Shown piece by piece: positions 24,541-36,199 of a stretch of 64,000 nt of DNA. The position numbers and the translations under genes are program-made. Positions within the stretch are counted from its first letter, which is position 1, and every line of letters starts with the position of its first letter. This stretch comes from Impatiens glandulifera. Its lineage: Eukaryota > Streptophyta > Magnoliopsida > Ericales > Balsaminaceae. Below the pieces are notes generated by a model. It was given only the letters and a program-made list of their open reading frames with translations, ran no database searches and was not told the origin of the DNA. Location of the stretch: contig NC_061869.1 of assembly GCF_907164915.1 (NCBI RefSeq), forward strand, positions 23,847,125-23,911,124. Direction: 5' to 3'.

Positions 24541-25204
24541 AAGATTTAGTGGGGTGGTATATAACAGGAAGGTTACTCGCTCTCCCCTTAATAGTGTTTG
24601 CGAAAGCTGCTTCTAAATGCAAGACCACAACTCCATCAAAAACAATACAACCTGCGAGAAGAAATTCGATTCGGGGTAAAAGGAGCCCAAAAACTTTTTC
24701 GTTAAGGACCTACCCAAAAGGACTATATCATCTTGTTCGAGAGCTGACGGACCTACAAAAACAAACTGTGAGGGATATAGGATTCGGCTCAATGCTCTCA
24801 TTGAGCGTCTCTAAATGTCCCAAGAAATTGTCACTTCACCTCTTGAAGATTTTCAAACCCAACAAAAGTTGGTTGCCATTAAGTAATGGGGAGAGACTAA
24901 GAATAGACGAAGATGATGTCTATAACGTTCTGAATCTCCCCCGAGGTGACATTGCAATCGAGGAGTCGATAGGGAAATATGAAGACTCCGAATCACCGGA
25001 ATATATAAAAGTACTGAGGGCATGGAGGTCAAGATGGGTGGGGCAACCGAATAAAGGAACTCCTTCAACAACAAGCATGCCAAATATTATTAAACAGAAC
25101 CTATCCGCAGATGACAATTACAAGCATGATTTTGTCATCTACGTGGTATTGAGTTTTTCTTTCCACCAATCAGAATAAATCATGCAGGTAAACCTTAGTT
25201 TTAC

Positions 25205-25340
25205 ACTATGTTGTCCTGTGTATTATACTATATTGTTCCGTATACTACAATATGTTGTCCCGTATATTACAATATGTTGTCATGTGTATTTCATTGAGTT
25301 GTTAGTAGTGTTACACTATATTGTCCTGTGTAATACTATT
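25205..25340 (+). repeat. 22-bp tandem repeat, six units, + sense
   Basis: Units start at 25205, 25227, 25249, 25271, 25293 and 25315. The consensus is close to ACTATGTTGTCCTGTGTATT plus two bases. The array lies within the intron between exons ending ~25186 and starting 25364. Confidence 0.9.
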
Positions 25341-25708
25341 CTGTCTCTTAAACTATGTTGTAGGTTCAAGATTTTAAAATCTCTGGCGAATGTTGATGAA
25401 ATAAAGAATTTAAATTGGTGCAATTTTGTATACACCGAACTTATTGACAGTATAATAGAGTGGAAAGCGAAACCAACCTCGTACTTTATAGGGCCACTGA
25501 CGTTCTTAATGGTAATGTAATTTTTTTAAAATACAAGACCAGAATATTGTACGAAACCAAATTATCCAAAACATTAATGTAATGGTTTTATGTTAGTAGA
25601 ATTAAAACATTACTTTTTGTGAACCATCAAGTTGTACTTAACGTTTTAATGTGAAGCAACAAGTTGTACTTACCATTTACTTGTTGTAGAAATATAACAT
25701 TTATGTAC

Positions 25709-25818
25709 TCAGGACAACATAATAATAAACACAGGACAATATAGTACAAAATACAAGACAACATGGTATAAGACACAGGACATCACCATTATAAATACAG
25801 GACAACATAACAACGTAG
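25709..25818 (-). repeat. 22-bp tandem repeat, five units, reverse sense
   Basis: Units start at 25709, 25731, 25753, 25775 and 25797. Each begins with an ACAGGACAACAT-like core, the reverse complement of the left-hand motif. It belongs to the right-hand, minus-strand gene half. Confidence 0.9.
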
Positions 25819-26196
25819 TATTGGTTTCTAGAACCGTTATAATTTTCGACACTAACGCTATTTCAAGAACCTGGTTTCTTCTTTTCTTTCTAAATGTAAA
25901 ATAATGATTTATTAAATTTTATTCATAAAGTAATGAATATAACATTTCTGTATCGTTTTATTTTTCAATTAAATCGAAGTTAAAAAACAATTAAAACGAG
26001 AAATATATTATCCAAAACAAAGTTATCTTTGGGAAACATATTATTAAGCATTCCTCGTTCCAACTTTCAGACTCCAAAACCCATTGATTGGGCATACAAT
26101 CTATAAAATTCTCGAAGGTCATTTTCAGAAACAAACGACATCCCAACCTTTGGAATTTTGTCTTCGGTACATTGTGATGATGGTTCATCCATAGGG

Positions 26197-26580
26197 CTAC
26201 ATAAGAATACAAAAAGAGAAATCAACACAAAGAATACATGACAACACATGAACAACATATTACAGTAATACATGACAACATATTGGATAAAACGCATGAA
26301 AAATATAGTTTAAAACACAGAACAACATATTACAATAATACAAATGCCAATAGAATATTAACATTTTGAGTAACTTAAATATTTACAACACATGACAACA
26401 ACGTATAAAAATACAAGACAACATAGTTTAAGACACGGGATATTATAGTTTAAAACACGAGACAACATAAAATAAAACAGAGGACAACACAAGCCAACAA
26501 AAATATTAACAGTTTTACACAGGTTTTTGAAAACAACAAAATATTAACAGTTTAACTACATAAACAACAAAAAGATATAC
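26197..26580 (-). repeat. intron rich in the 22-nt motif (minus sense)
   Basis: Lies between a minus-strand acceptor (TGTAG) and donor (GTATATC). It contains many spaced copies of RGACAACATA on the + strand, with irregular spacing and partial 22-nt phase. Confidence 0.75.
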
Positions 26581-26685
26581 CTATTCATGTTCCCATTTGT
26601 CGGTAGGTTATTTTCAGAAATAAATGACATCCCAACCTTGAGAATTTTGTCTTCGGTACATGGTGATGATGGTTCATTCATAGGG

Positions 26686-27073
26686 CTACATAAGACAAAA
26701 AAGAGAAATCAGCACAAAAAATACATGACAACTCATGAATAACATATTACAGTAATACATGAAAACATATTAATAAAATACAGGAAGACATATTAGATGA
26801 AACGCATGAAAACGCAAAAAAATATAGTTTAAAACACGGAACAATATATTACAATAACACAAATGACATCAGAATATTAACATTTCGAGCAACTTAAATA
26901 TTTACACGGGACAACATAGATTAAGACACGGGACATCATAGTTTAAGACACGGGATAACATAGAACAAAATAGAGGACAACACAAGACAACAAAAATATT
27001 AACAGTTTTATACATGTTCTTGAAAACAATAGAATATTAACAGTCTAGCTACATAAATAACAAAAAGATATAC
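26686..27073 (-). repeat. duplicate of the 22-nt-motif intron
   Basis: Parallels 26197-26580 in length (388 against 384), splice signals and internal motifs. It is the upstream copy of the duplicated exon-intron unit. Confidence 0.75.
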
Positions 27074-27614
27074 CTATTTATGTCCTCGGTTGTTAGTTCC
27101 TACACATAACAATCACAAAACAACAGAAAAACGCGAATCTCTTGAAACAAACAGAAGAACAATAAAACAAAGAAAAAAGTAAACTATGATGGCAGAGAAG
27201 ATATACCATTAGAAGAAGAAGCTAAAAGGACGGTCGGACAGTGACGAAGACGAATCTAAAAAAATGTAGATATCCAGAATTAGTGATCTATTCAAACGAA
27301 TAAAAGAACAGTAAGAAGTTAAACGACGAGGATGGAGACGAATCTAAAGAACGGAAGGAGAAGAAGCTAAACGGCGAGGATGAAGATGAATCTAAAGAAT
27401 GGAAGTAGAAGATGATAAACAACATGCCGAGGGTGAAGAAAATGGAAGAAGAAGAAGAATGAGGGTTTTGTTTGATAATGAGCGGGAAATGCGATGAGGG
27501 TTTGCTAGAGAGAGAAGATGTAATTTTTTTCTCTTTCCTCCGTGACATGCCAGGTGGATTCGTTTAAGGTTTCGTTCCCCCAATTCGTTCCTTATATCAT
27601 TTCCCTATTGTTAA

Positions 27615-28800
27615 ACATCATGTCAGCTCCTTAATTTGAATCAATCATGAATTACATTTACTATTAATACACCCATGAAATCTAACCAAATTTAGCTAAA
27701 CTTTTTAATATACCTTTGAGTACATATGTTGGTATTTACCTAAGAATTCCACTTTAATGGAGAACATTCAAGAAAAAGATATTTAATATTTTGTTAGAAA
27801 AATTGAAAGGTGTGTGAGATGATGAAAATCAAAACTTTTATCTTAAACAAAAATAATAATTTTCAATCAAAATTATTATTCAAAGTTACCAAATTATCTA
27901 TAAATATCTACAAATTCTCAGTTTCAATTATTAAATGAATTACAACTTTGATTAATCAATTCTGGTAGAAAACTAAAAGAGAAACTAAGTGTATTCACTA
28001 GGTTAAATAAAAAATTATGATTAAAATAAAATGTAATGTGGGGAATTAGTCTTAAGGATATCCAAAATATGAACAAAGTTTATAAACTTGGAGATTGACA
28101 ATGAACTTGAATCACTATGGGCCAAAACACTTAAAGTCATTTATTTCTCAATAAAAACTTTTTAGAAATCAATTAACAAGGCAAACTTCTCATGGATATA
28201 GAAAAGTTTGATGTGGGGTAAGTCAATTCTTACAATAAATAAAAAATGAAAAATCATTTCACGTAAAAATATTAAAATTTGGAAACAATAGTGACTTTCA
28301 TCGGGTAATACACTCCAAAATTCAAATAATTATACACAACCATTTATAAAAAAATCTTTTCATTCAAGGAACTAAGACATGGGATAAAGAACTATTAAAT
28401 AGTTTTATTTACATTAATATTGCCAAATCAAATTTGATCAATTACGTTGAGTGAGGAAGACACATAAGATATTTTGGTTTGGCCACACACCAAAAAAGGA
28501 ACATATAATGTGAAAATAAGTTATTTAGTAGAAATCTCAAATTTTTTCATCGAACTTAGTCAAAATCAAAACCAAATTTGAAAAGGTATTTGGGATTTAA
28601 AATGTGTTCCAAAAATTAAAAAAAAAATTAATGTGGAGAGCTGTGAAAGAATCAATTGCAACGAAAATTAATCTCGATAACAGAAATTTTCAAAATGGCT
28701 CATAATGCACAAAATATCAAACTAACCATAAAAAATTGTCTTGCCTTAATCGAATGCACTTTGGTGAAAAACATTTGACAAAAAGTACATTTTCACACCA
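27615..28800 (+). pseudogene. LINE 3' piece (RT end and zinc-binding region)
   Basis: Broken frames contain YVGIYLRIPL..KKKIFNILLEKLKG, and near 28480-28620 VWPHTKKGTYNVK followed by IWDLKCVPKIK. These match the C-terminal zf-RVT stretch of plant LINEs. Continues the RT piece left of the Mutator-like insertion. Some middle sequence is missing. Confidence 0.65.
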
Positions 28801-28987
28801 CAAATCCTAACATGACTAATTTTAATTTTTAGGATTGGATCAGTCACATCTTAGTTTAGGGTCTTATTATTGGATTAATGCATGTCATGTCCTTGTATGA
28901 CCAGAAAAAAACGTCTTTATTGGTTTTTAATAGCTCAACTAACTCTAGACGCTCTTGTGGACTTAAACTTTGGCCGATCAGTACGAT

Positions 28988-30240
28988 CTAAGGATCGTCG
29001 GTCATGTTTAAATTGATTTCGATTGTCTTTTCATCTGCAAAGACAATCTCATACTCAGATTCTAAGAAGTGTTTAGTTTCGAAGTTCAAGTTAGAGTAAA
29101 AGAAAAGTTCATTTTTACTCATAGATTCGAAGTCTACTTCTTGTGTTATATTAGGGTTTATTACATTTAAGAAAAGATGATCCAATAAGATCATTGTTCT
29201 TAGATTTTTTACAATGTACAATATTTAACATCTCTCTACACATGAGAGTAGAAAGAGTTCTACTTTCACCGATCACAATATCGACAAATGAAAGGGAATC
29301 GGTTTCTTGGGAACCAAGAGGAATAGATTTTTGAGCTGGATCAACTGTCTTGAGAATCCGAGCCAAGTTCTCTAGAGCGTCGCGCGATTAGTCTGTTCTT
29401 TTCCTAATCATGCAAATAAAAGGGTTAAGATTATGAGGAAAATTTAAAAATATTTTGAGACCTGGAAAACGTCTTTATAAATATGGATTAGTGAAGGGTT
29501 CAGGAAAGTCGGAGCATATGGTGCTTTGTCCCTCATAGATGAACTGTCCATTCAAGGTTAGTGGAACAACTATGTGTCGTTTGAATATCTTTTCCTTGCG
29601 GATTTTGTTGAATCCTATAGGGATGTATACTACACCTTGTCGATCCATATTACAACATGGTTGTGGAAATGATGGCATGCCATTGGCGCTTGGGCCTAAG
29701 CCCATGCCAATGAAATATTCCATTCTATGCATTATTTTAATGGAGGAGAGACTAAACATACTAAAGTTAGGGTGTTCGGATGAGTCTATACCTTTTGATA
29801 GGATTGAACATATATCGAACGTGCTTAGTTCAACCTTATGGGCGTCAATATGGGTAGACCCAATAACTGCTGTAATGTTAGTTTTGTCATTGATTGTGAT
29901 AACTTGGTCATTGCGATGAACTTGAGCTTTTGGTGTAGTGTAGAGGATAAAGCATTGGCTTGATGAAGCCATGGTCTTCTTAAGATCAAGTTATAGTAAG
30001 GTTGTATGTTGATGACACAAAAGTCAATTTGAAAAGATATGTCGGCCACTCGGACGGTGCACTTAAGGAAACCAATCATCTCACGAGGAGAGCTGTCGAA
30101 ACATCTGACGCACAAATCAGATGGTATGATCTTGTCTCTAAATACACCTATCTTCTCAAGAGTCCTCAAGGACATATGTTGAGAGAGAATCCATTGTCTA
30201 CTAAGACCATCAGAACATTCATTCCCTCCATTTGCATAGA
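28988..30240 (-). pseudogene. gypsy retropepsin and downstream region
   Basis: Near 30240-30130 the minus strand reads VLVDNGFSLNICPLRTLEKI (retropepsin; DNG replaces the usual DTG, as in many plant gypsy elements). FDSSPREMIG and YNLILRRPWLHQANALSSTLHQ follow. Frameshifts separate these from EYFIGMGLGPSANG (29590-29700) and a further acidic segment to 28988. It is the continuation of the gag at 31.5-35 kb across a LINE insertion. Confidence 0.8.
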
Positions 30241-31525
30241 TTTTTTTTTGAAAAAGGTCAACTTTTACTTTAAAGAACGCAAGATGTGTTCAAACGTTAC
30301 AAAGGGAAGTAAAAAAAAATAAGAAATAAGAAATCAACATAATAATATTAAATGCCAATAAGATCAAAAAATTATCATTCCGTACAAGCCCTTCTTTTTC
30401 GGATTGAGGCGAACGCGTGTAACATAAATCCTTTGAGACACTCATATCCATAACTTTTCCTTTCGAAAACTCTTATATTTCTTTCTTTCCAGATTATCCA
30501 CCACATGATGAGGGGGATTTGTTTCCAATCATCCACAATTTTGTTGCAAGAATACAATTCAATCTATTTGACTCAGAAATTAGCGAATTATGATGGTGTA
30601 TCCCAATGAAATTAAAGAAGGTTCTACAGAAGAGCCCACGGGCTCTTGGCAAGGTCACAATGTAGAAAAATGTGATCAATGGATTCTTCGTTCTTCAAAC
30701 AAATTTTGCATCTGCTAGCGAGATGAAATCCTTTATTTTTCAGTTTGTTAGTTGTCAAGACTTCTCCATTAATAGCTTCCCAACCAAAAATGAGATTTTT
30801 GATGGAATTTTTGATTTCTACACCTCTTTCCAAGGAAACTGGGATTGAGTATTTTGGAGAGACGCATGATAAATGTAGCTAGTTTTAAAATCAATAGAGC
30901 CATACAGAGAAAACTTGTCATCAGTCTCTAGGTCAATCGAAACGTTGGTAAGAGCATCTATGAGGAGAACTCTTCTCCCCCCCTCTTCGGTAGAAAGTCG
31001 TATATTTAAAGGAATTCTCCAAATAATTTGGTTAGATGTGAGACGAAAATAGTCAGCCACTTTAGCCTCTTTTTTATTAGAGATCTCAAAAAGATCCCGA
31101 TAAGTGTCTTACAATTTTCCACTAGGGTGCCACAGATCATTCCAAAAATCAATTTTCTTACCATTACCAACTGTAAAAATGAGAAGGGGATGAAGCTTCT
31201 TCCATGTTTTATAGATACGCCCCCATAGGCTTTTACCCATAAACTTTCTCCCAGAAAGAGGAATCCATTCGTTATCCTGAAGTCCGTACTTGACGATGAT
31301 TGCTTTCTACCATAGACTTATGTTTTTTTTGAGGAATCTCCACCACCATTTATAGAGGAGCGAAGTGTTGAAAAGGGAGAAGTCATTGATTCCGAGTCTG
31401 CCGTCAACAACTTCAAGTTTCGTTGTGTCCCATCTCACCAAATGAGTGATTTTAGATGAGTTAGAGTTACCCTAGATGAAATTCATAATGATTGTATCCA
31501 TTCTGCTGGCAACCGATGCAACATA
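30241..31525 (-). mobile_element. 5'-truncated LINE inserted in the gypsy element
   Basis: The minus strand reads GNSNSSKITHLVRWDTTKLE (about 31400-31480), then DFSLFNTSLLYKWWWRFLKK. A zinc-binding RVT tail follows (GFHLASRCKICLKNEESIDH, about 30660-30740), then IPLIMWWIIWKERNIRVFE near 30450-30530. A T run at 30241-30249 is the complement of a poly-A tail. This is only the last third of a LINE. The gypsy reading resumes on both sides. Confidence 0.8.
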
Positions 31526-31538
31526 TAAATGTAGAGGG

Positions 31539-33099
31539 TCAGTTTGATTTGGCTGATGGAAGATTCTTGTCTTCAAAGCCGATCATATTATGTTGCGAAC
31601 TAGTGGATATGATCCCTACTAGTTCTTCATGAGTAGTATTAGTTGAGACATTATCCATGCTTAAATCATTGAAGACTGCTTTCATGTGCTCGATAGAGTA
31701 CATAAGGATTTCCCAGATAGAGATGTAAACATTTGTCATTTTTAGTTGACTTAGGAGGCTGTCTCCTAGGTTAATAGCTCTGGGCTTGTTTTCCCTTCTA
31801 GTTCTTACATGGAGTTGGGATGTGGAACATACATTGGCTGGTGTGGTTTTCATGAAACTATGTTGAAAATCCGTTCCACTATGTGTCGTCGCTATATCTA
31901 TAAGGGCATAGATGTGGGCAGTCGTTTTTGACTTCCACCACTAAAAAGTTTTACCAGAACAGGTTTTAGACTTCTTTTTAGGCTAGGGATCAATCATGTT
32001 GATTTTTGGTTGGTGTTAAAGGATGCTTTATCGATTGCGAGCATGTTGACTTGGTGATCCGGTAACAAATTATTTTCTATTTCTAGATTGGCGATGTTTT
32101 GATCGATCAAGTCATGAAATAGTTGTTTGAGGGCGCTACAACTGTCGGTAGCGTGGCCCTTTGCTTGGTGATACTCGCAACAAGCGTTCTTATACTTTCC
32201 CAAGAATTGTATATTTGTTCTTTGGGAGAGGATTTCCTAAGATTATTTTCTTGGAGAATCTTCATCACTTGACTCAAAGGTATTCATAGATCTTAAAAGA
32301 CTTTAGGAGGTCTAAGTGCCTTTAGGGGTGTAGCCTTGGTAGGGATGGTTGTACTTACCTTAGGATGTGGAGGCTTACTTGGACTCGTCTTTTGAGGTGA
32401 TTTCTCTTGCTAGGAAGTGGTTACCTGGTGTATTTATGTCTTTTCCTTTCTTGGGAAACGACTTAGAGGTGGGATAGCTTTGACAACTTTTCCCTCTCTC
32501 CCTTCTTTCTCGATAACGTCATCGAGGTTATTACCATTTCTTTTAGCAATTCCTTCATATTTCTAAGTTTTTGATGACTAATACAATAGAATATCGTCTG
32601 TTAATACTTTCCAAGATCATATCGATATGTCGTTGTTCTCTTAGGAGGGAATCGATTTTCTCAGTGACATCTTTCCATATTTCGATAAACATATAATATT
32701 TCTCATTTTCTCCTTGTTTGATATTTTTAACATCTTTTCTGGTCGATCGAGGTTGAGATGCATTGAGAATCATTTTATGAACGCTGCAGTTAGTTCCTCT
32801 ATGCTTTGTAGATAAACTATTTTTTGTTGGTGATACAAGCGTAAAACAGTCATCGAGATACTTGGAGAATAAATAGATAATAGTTGGTTCTTCAAGTCAC
32901 AACTGGGTCATTGCAGAAGTGTACATTTTGAAAAAGACTGATGGGTCGCTTTTCTGATGTACATGGATATGGCTGGAAGCTTGACGCCTAAAGGAATAAT
33001 TCCTCGTTCGGTATCTTTCATAGCATCTTTCCATTTATAGTGATCATTAGTGCTTTTTCCATTAGCTATCTTATTTAGTTGGGCTTGAACTTGATCCAT
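31539..33099 (-). pseudogene. gypsy gag, middle and C-terminal part
   Basis: Broken frames on the minus strand: a segment at 32555-32773 with the ENEKYYMFIEIWKDVTEKI gag pattern, then CCEYHQAKGHATDSCSALK (32100-32200, knuckle-like), then TNVYISIWEILMYSIEHM (31700-31760), and an acidic stretch leading into the protease. Interrupted on its left by the LINE. Confidence 0.75.
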
Positions 33100-35456
33100 C
33101 TGACGTTCATATTCCGTTAGCTGTAATTGGACAGTTGTTAAAATTTATTTTTCTTGTGATCCCAGGGATTAATTACCACCTCATATTGTGCCTGTGTAGT
33201 TAGGTCGACATCCTCTTCGGAGTCTTCTAGAGAGAGACTTCTTCTTGAGCTTGTTGACTAGTAGAACGAGGGATAATAGGGTAAACATAACCGGGATTTC
33301 CTAGTTAGGAAATCAAGAATAAGAAGGTATGTTTTGGGATGTAAACGGAATTTGCTGATTAGCTAAAGAAGATGTGATCAACGCGATTTGTTCCATTACA
33401 TGTTGCAAAGATGCTTTTATTTCCCTGAATTTGGTCACAAAGACCATTTCAGGTACTGTGAGTTTTCGGCAATCTAGTGGCGTATAAAACATCTAGTTTT
33501 GGGATCTCTCTTTCTAGGGGTCGTATCGGATGTCATAGTCATGGATTGTTGCAAAAATAAAGAGGTGACGATTTATAGTTGTAGCAAAGTACAATGCAAT
33601 GCATATGCATATAATATGAATCCTGGAGAGTGATCATCTCCATTGTTATTCAAAAAGAAAACATAGAGTTATTATATAAGCATACTCATTAAGTTTGTTA
33701 CAGACATAGGTCTCTTGTTGATATTTTACAGAGAGAGTCTAAAAGGGAAAAAAATTGTTGACGGAGGTCACAAGCTTGTAGTCCTACTGTCGCATGTTCC
33801 CACACTAGAAGCTTCATCCTCTTCATTTTTCTTCACCCTATCGTATTCTTCAAGAATGACACTCATGTAATTCTTTCTCTCTTTCGGAATACCTATCTAA
33901 GATGCTTTGTGCCATTTCTCAAGGTATATCACATAGGCCTTGTGATCGATTGGTCTGTCTATAATGATGACATTTCCCGTGTAAGGGGCATGAAGTCATG
34001 ACCAAACTATTTGTAGTGATCATGAGTGTAATAGGAGGTAACCCATTCTAAGCCCATAAGAATTATCATGGGTTCATCATTCATCATGTATGCCATTTTC
34101 TTGATGGGATACCATGAGAGAAAATTCGTGATGTCATCATCATTTTCCACGAGGGGTTCGGGAGAAGCCTTCTTCATCCTTCAGTATTTAAGAGAAGGGG
34201 ATAATATGTCTCTAGGACATACTGGAAATAGACGTCCTAGTTTGTCGAGAAGCCAAATGTAGAGGATCAGATGTGAGCCTCTTTTGCTCACGGTAAAGGT
34301 AAAGAACGAGTTGTTCAAACCCATCAACGTTTTAGCCAAGATGATACTTGAGGGGTCTTTGTTTCCCTACGCATGTAGTATTCTAACTCCATGATTTTGG
34401 AGGATGGCTTGTCATCCGCTGGAGTCATGAAGAAATGGGCCAATAAAACCGTCTTCATCATGTGGGAGGATCCTATAGTTAGGAGAACTTATCCATTCTT
34501 GATTTTCATCTTTCTTCATTTTTAGAAATCGATGACATTCTTTTGGATGATTGTTTCAGATGTTGTTTTCGTATATCCGTATTCCTATTGCAAGAGCTTC
34601 CTTAGGGACATTGATTCTACAAATGGTTTCAGATGCAGAACATTATTTTTTTCCATCATCAAGATAGCTCAGAATTCTTCTATCATTGGGCACATAGACC
34701 TTTCTCCCACACAATAAACCCGTCCTATATGGCTCCACCTCCTTTGCATTTTCATCATTAAGGTGATGTTAATTTTAAAGTTTGTGAACCTCATGATGGC
34801 GATTAGTCCGTAAATGACATGGTTCAACTCATTTTCGCTTAAACTTTCTATCCATGGTATTAGCTCAACATCCGTTAGCATGGACATTATCTGAGATTTG
34901 GAATTCAAAATATTTACAAAAATGATTTTTTTTTTAAAAGAAGGAACATGTTTGAGATGTTCACTTAGACTATACATACATACACATAATACATATATAG
35001 TAGTTACATAAGGGTTGTAGTGATAATGTTTTGGTTATCTAAGCATGACGAACAACTGACTTGGTGATAGTATCCATGTTTTTATTCTAAAGAGAATCAT
35101 AAAAGAGTATCATTCGCCAATAGTGGAGGGGTAAAACCCCCTCCATAAACCAAGGAATATCAACTCAATTCAGAATTTCTCCCCACCTCCACAATGCTTA
35201 CTTTCCATTGGACGGCTCATCACCAAAAGGTGGGGTCGATCCCGTGCATTCTAGTTTTTTCTCTCACAACATCACTCGGTTTATAACAAGTTGTCATTTC
35301 TCGTTTACAATCTTTGCACATAAGTGTAGAAGTACCGATCCTTAGCGTGTACTTCTTTGCAAATAAGAATAGGGTGGTGTACCCTTTGTATGTAAAAGAT
35401 TTAAATAGGGTAAAACCTATACGTCTCTTAAGTGTTGCACTTTTCAAAACAAGCAT
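33100..35456 (-). pseudogene. gypsy gag N-terminal region
   Basis: The best segment is 34669-34977: LIPWIESLSENELNHVIYGL, then VGERSMCPMIEEF. This fits the N-terminal domain of plant Tat-type gag (a '...PTLEEY' pattern). Surrounding frames are too broken to define a start. The ORF at 35220-35456 is of unknown relevance. Confidence 0.5.
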
Positions 35457-36199
35457 ATTAAGTTAAAAACGTGATACAAATGTTTTAAAGTCAAGTTTAT
35501 ATTTTTGAGTTAAACATTTAATCCCTAGTAGAGTCGTTAGAAATTTGTAACCCCCGGGAAAACCCTTTAGTTTTGATTTCCGTAGAGAGCTTGAGGTTCG
35601 AGAATTTCAACATCGGTTTGCATGTCAAAAAATTTCTTTTAAAATAAAACATTATTTTTAAAATTTTGTTAAATAATTTCTAACATCTTTGGAATTAATT
35701 AAAAATAATTAATTCGGGCTTAAAAATATTATTTGTTTTGAAATAGAGTCGCCAATTGATTTTTGAAAATCAATAAAATATGGCGTACGTATATAAATGT
35801 ATTGGCCATAGTTTCTTTTAGTTCGTAGTTTGGTGATACTCAGGAAAGATTTTGTGCTTCATCATCCGTACCCATTTTAAAAATGGTCTCTACTTATAAA
35901 TTTGTCTTTTGAAAATCACTTGTATAACGTTTTGTTTTATCGATTATTCTGATCCTAAGCATGCATAAGGTTTGTGTGTTATTTAAAATATTGTAACATC
36001 AATATTTAAATACTAGTACTTGTTGTTGATGACATTGACTTAGGGAGGAAATACTTGAAGAACATCAGCTGTTAAAAGGAATTAAGGTTTAAACTTAAAT
36101 CCCGAACGAGCCTTTATCGAAATATTTTGTGGAAATATCCCAAAAATATTTTCAAAGAATTTTCTAATTTTTTGGGATTTAAGAAAATGGTTTAAGGTT

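Larger units (their letters stand above)
23789..25511 (+). pseudogene. TE-borne mobile-domain-like gene (left half of the Mutator-like element)
   Basis: Likely exons: about 23789-23937 (starts within the TIR; donor GTAAGT), about 24541-25186 (acceptor TTACAG, donor GTAAAC) and 25364-25511 (acceptor TTGTAG, donor GTAATG). The main exon contains VRDIGFGSMLSLSVSKCP, then LRIDEDDVYNVLNLPRGD. This pattern is seen in proteins carried by Ulp1-type Mutator elements. Exon 3 continues with WCNFVYTELIDSI and YFIGPLTFLM. A frameshift near 25155 breaks the second exon's end. No C-terminal protease domain follows. Its introns carry the 22-nt repeat. The domain name rests on recall of the family pattern. 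Confidence 0.55.
25990..27098 (-). pseudogene. FAR1-like N-terminal fragment (right half of the Mutator-like element)
   Basis: On the minus strand, an exon ending at 26196 reads PMDEPSSQCTEDKIPKVGMSF, then NDLREFYRLYAQSMGFGV. This resembles the start of the FAR1/FRS DNA-binding domain found in Mutator-type transposases. A second, shorter copy of the exon lies at 26581-26685, and a tiny upstream exon end is at 27074. Acceptors TGTAG and donors GTATATC recur, so an exon-plus-intron unit has been tandemly duplicated. The frame decays after the GFGV motif, and the catalytic domain is absent. Confidence 0.55.
23759..27614. mobile_element. Mutator-like element (~3.9 kb) with two convergent gene remnants
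   Basis: Long imperfect terminal inverted repeats: the left end 23759-23834 and the right end about 27539-27614 share a block beginning GGGGGAACGAAACCTTAA and running to CCACCTGGCATG, in inverse orientation. It sits inside a LINE, so it is younger than that LINE. It carries a + strand gene fragment of the plant mobile-domain type and a - strand FAR1-like fragment. No complete transposase is present, so it would need a helper. Precise ends and the target duplication were not resolved. Confidence 0.75.

Noticed and set aside
29539..29919. Plus-strand ORF of 126 codons
   Set aside because: It mirrors the minus-strand gypsy segment that has recognisable motifs.
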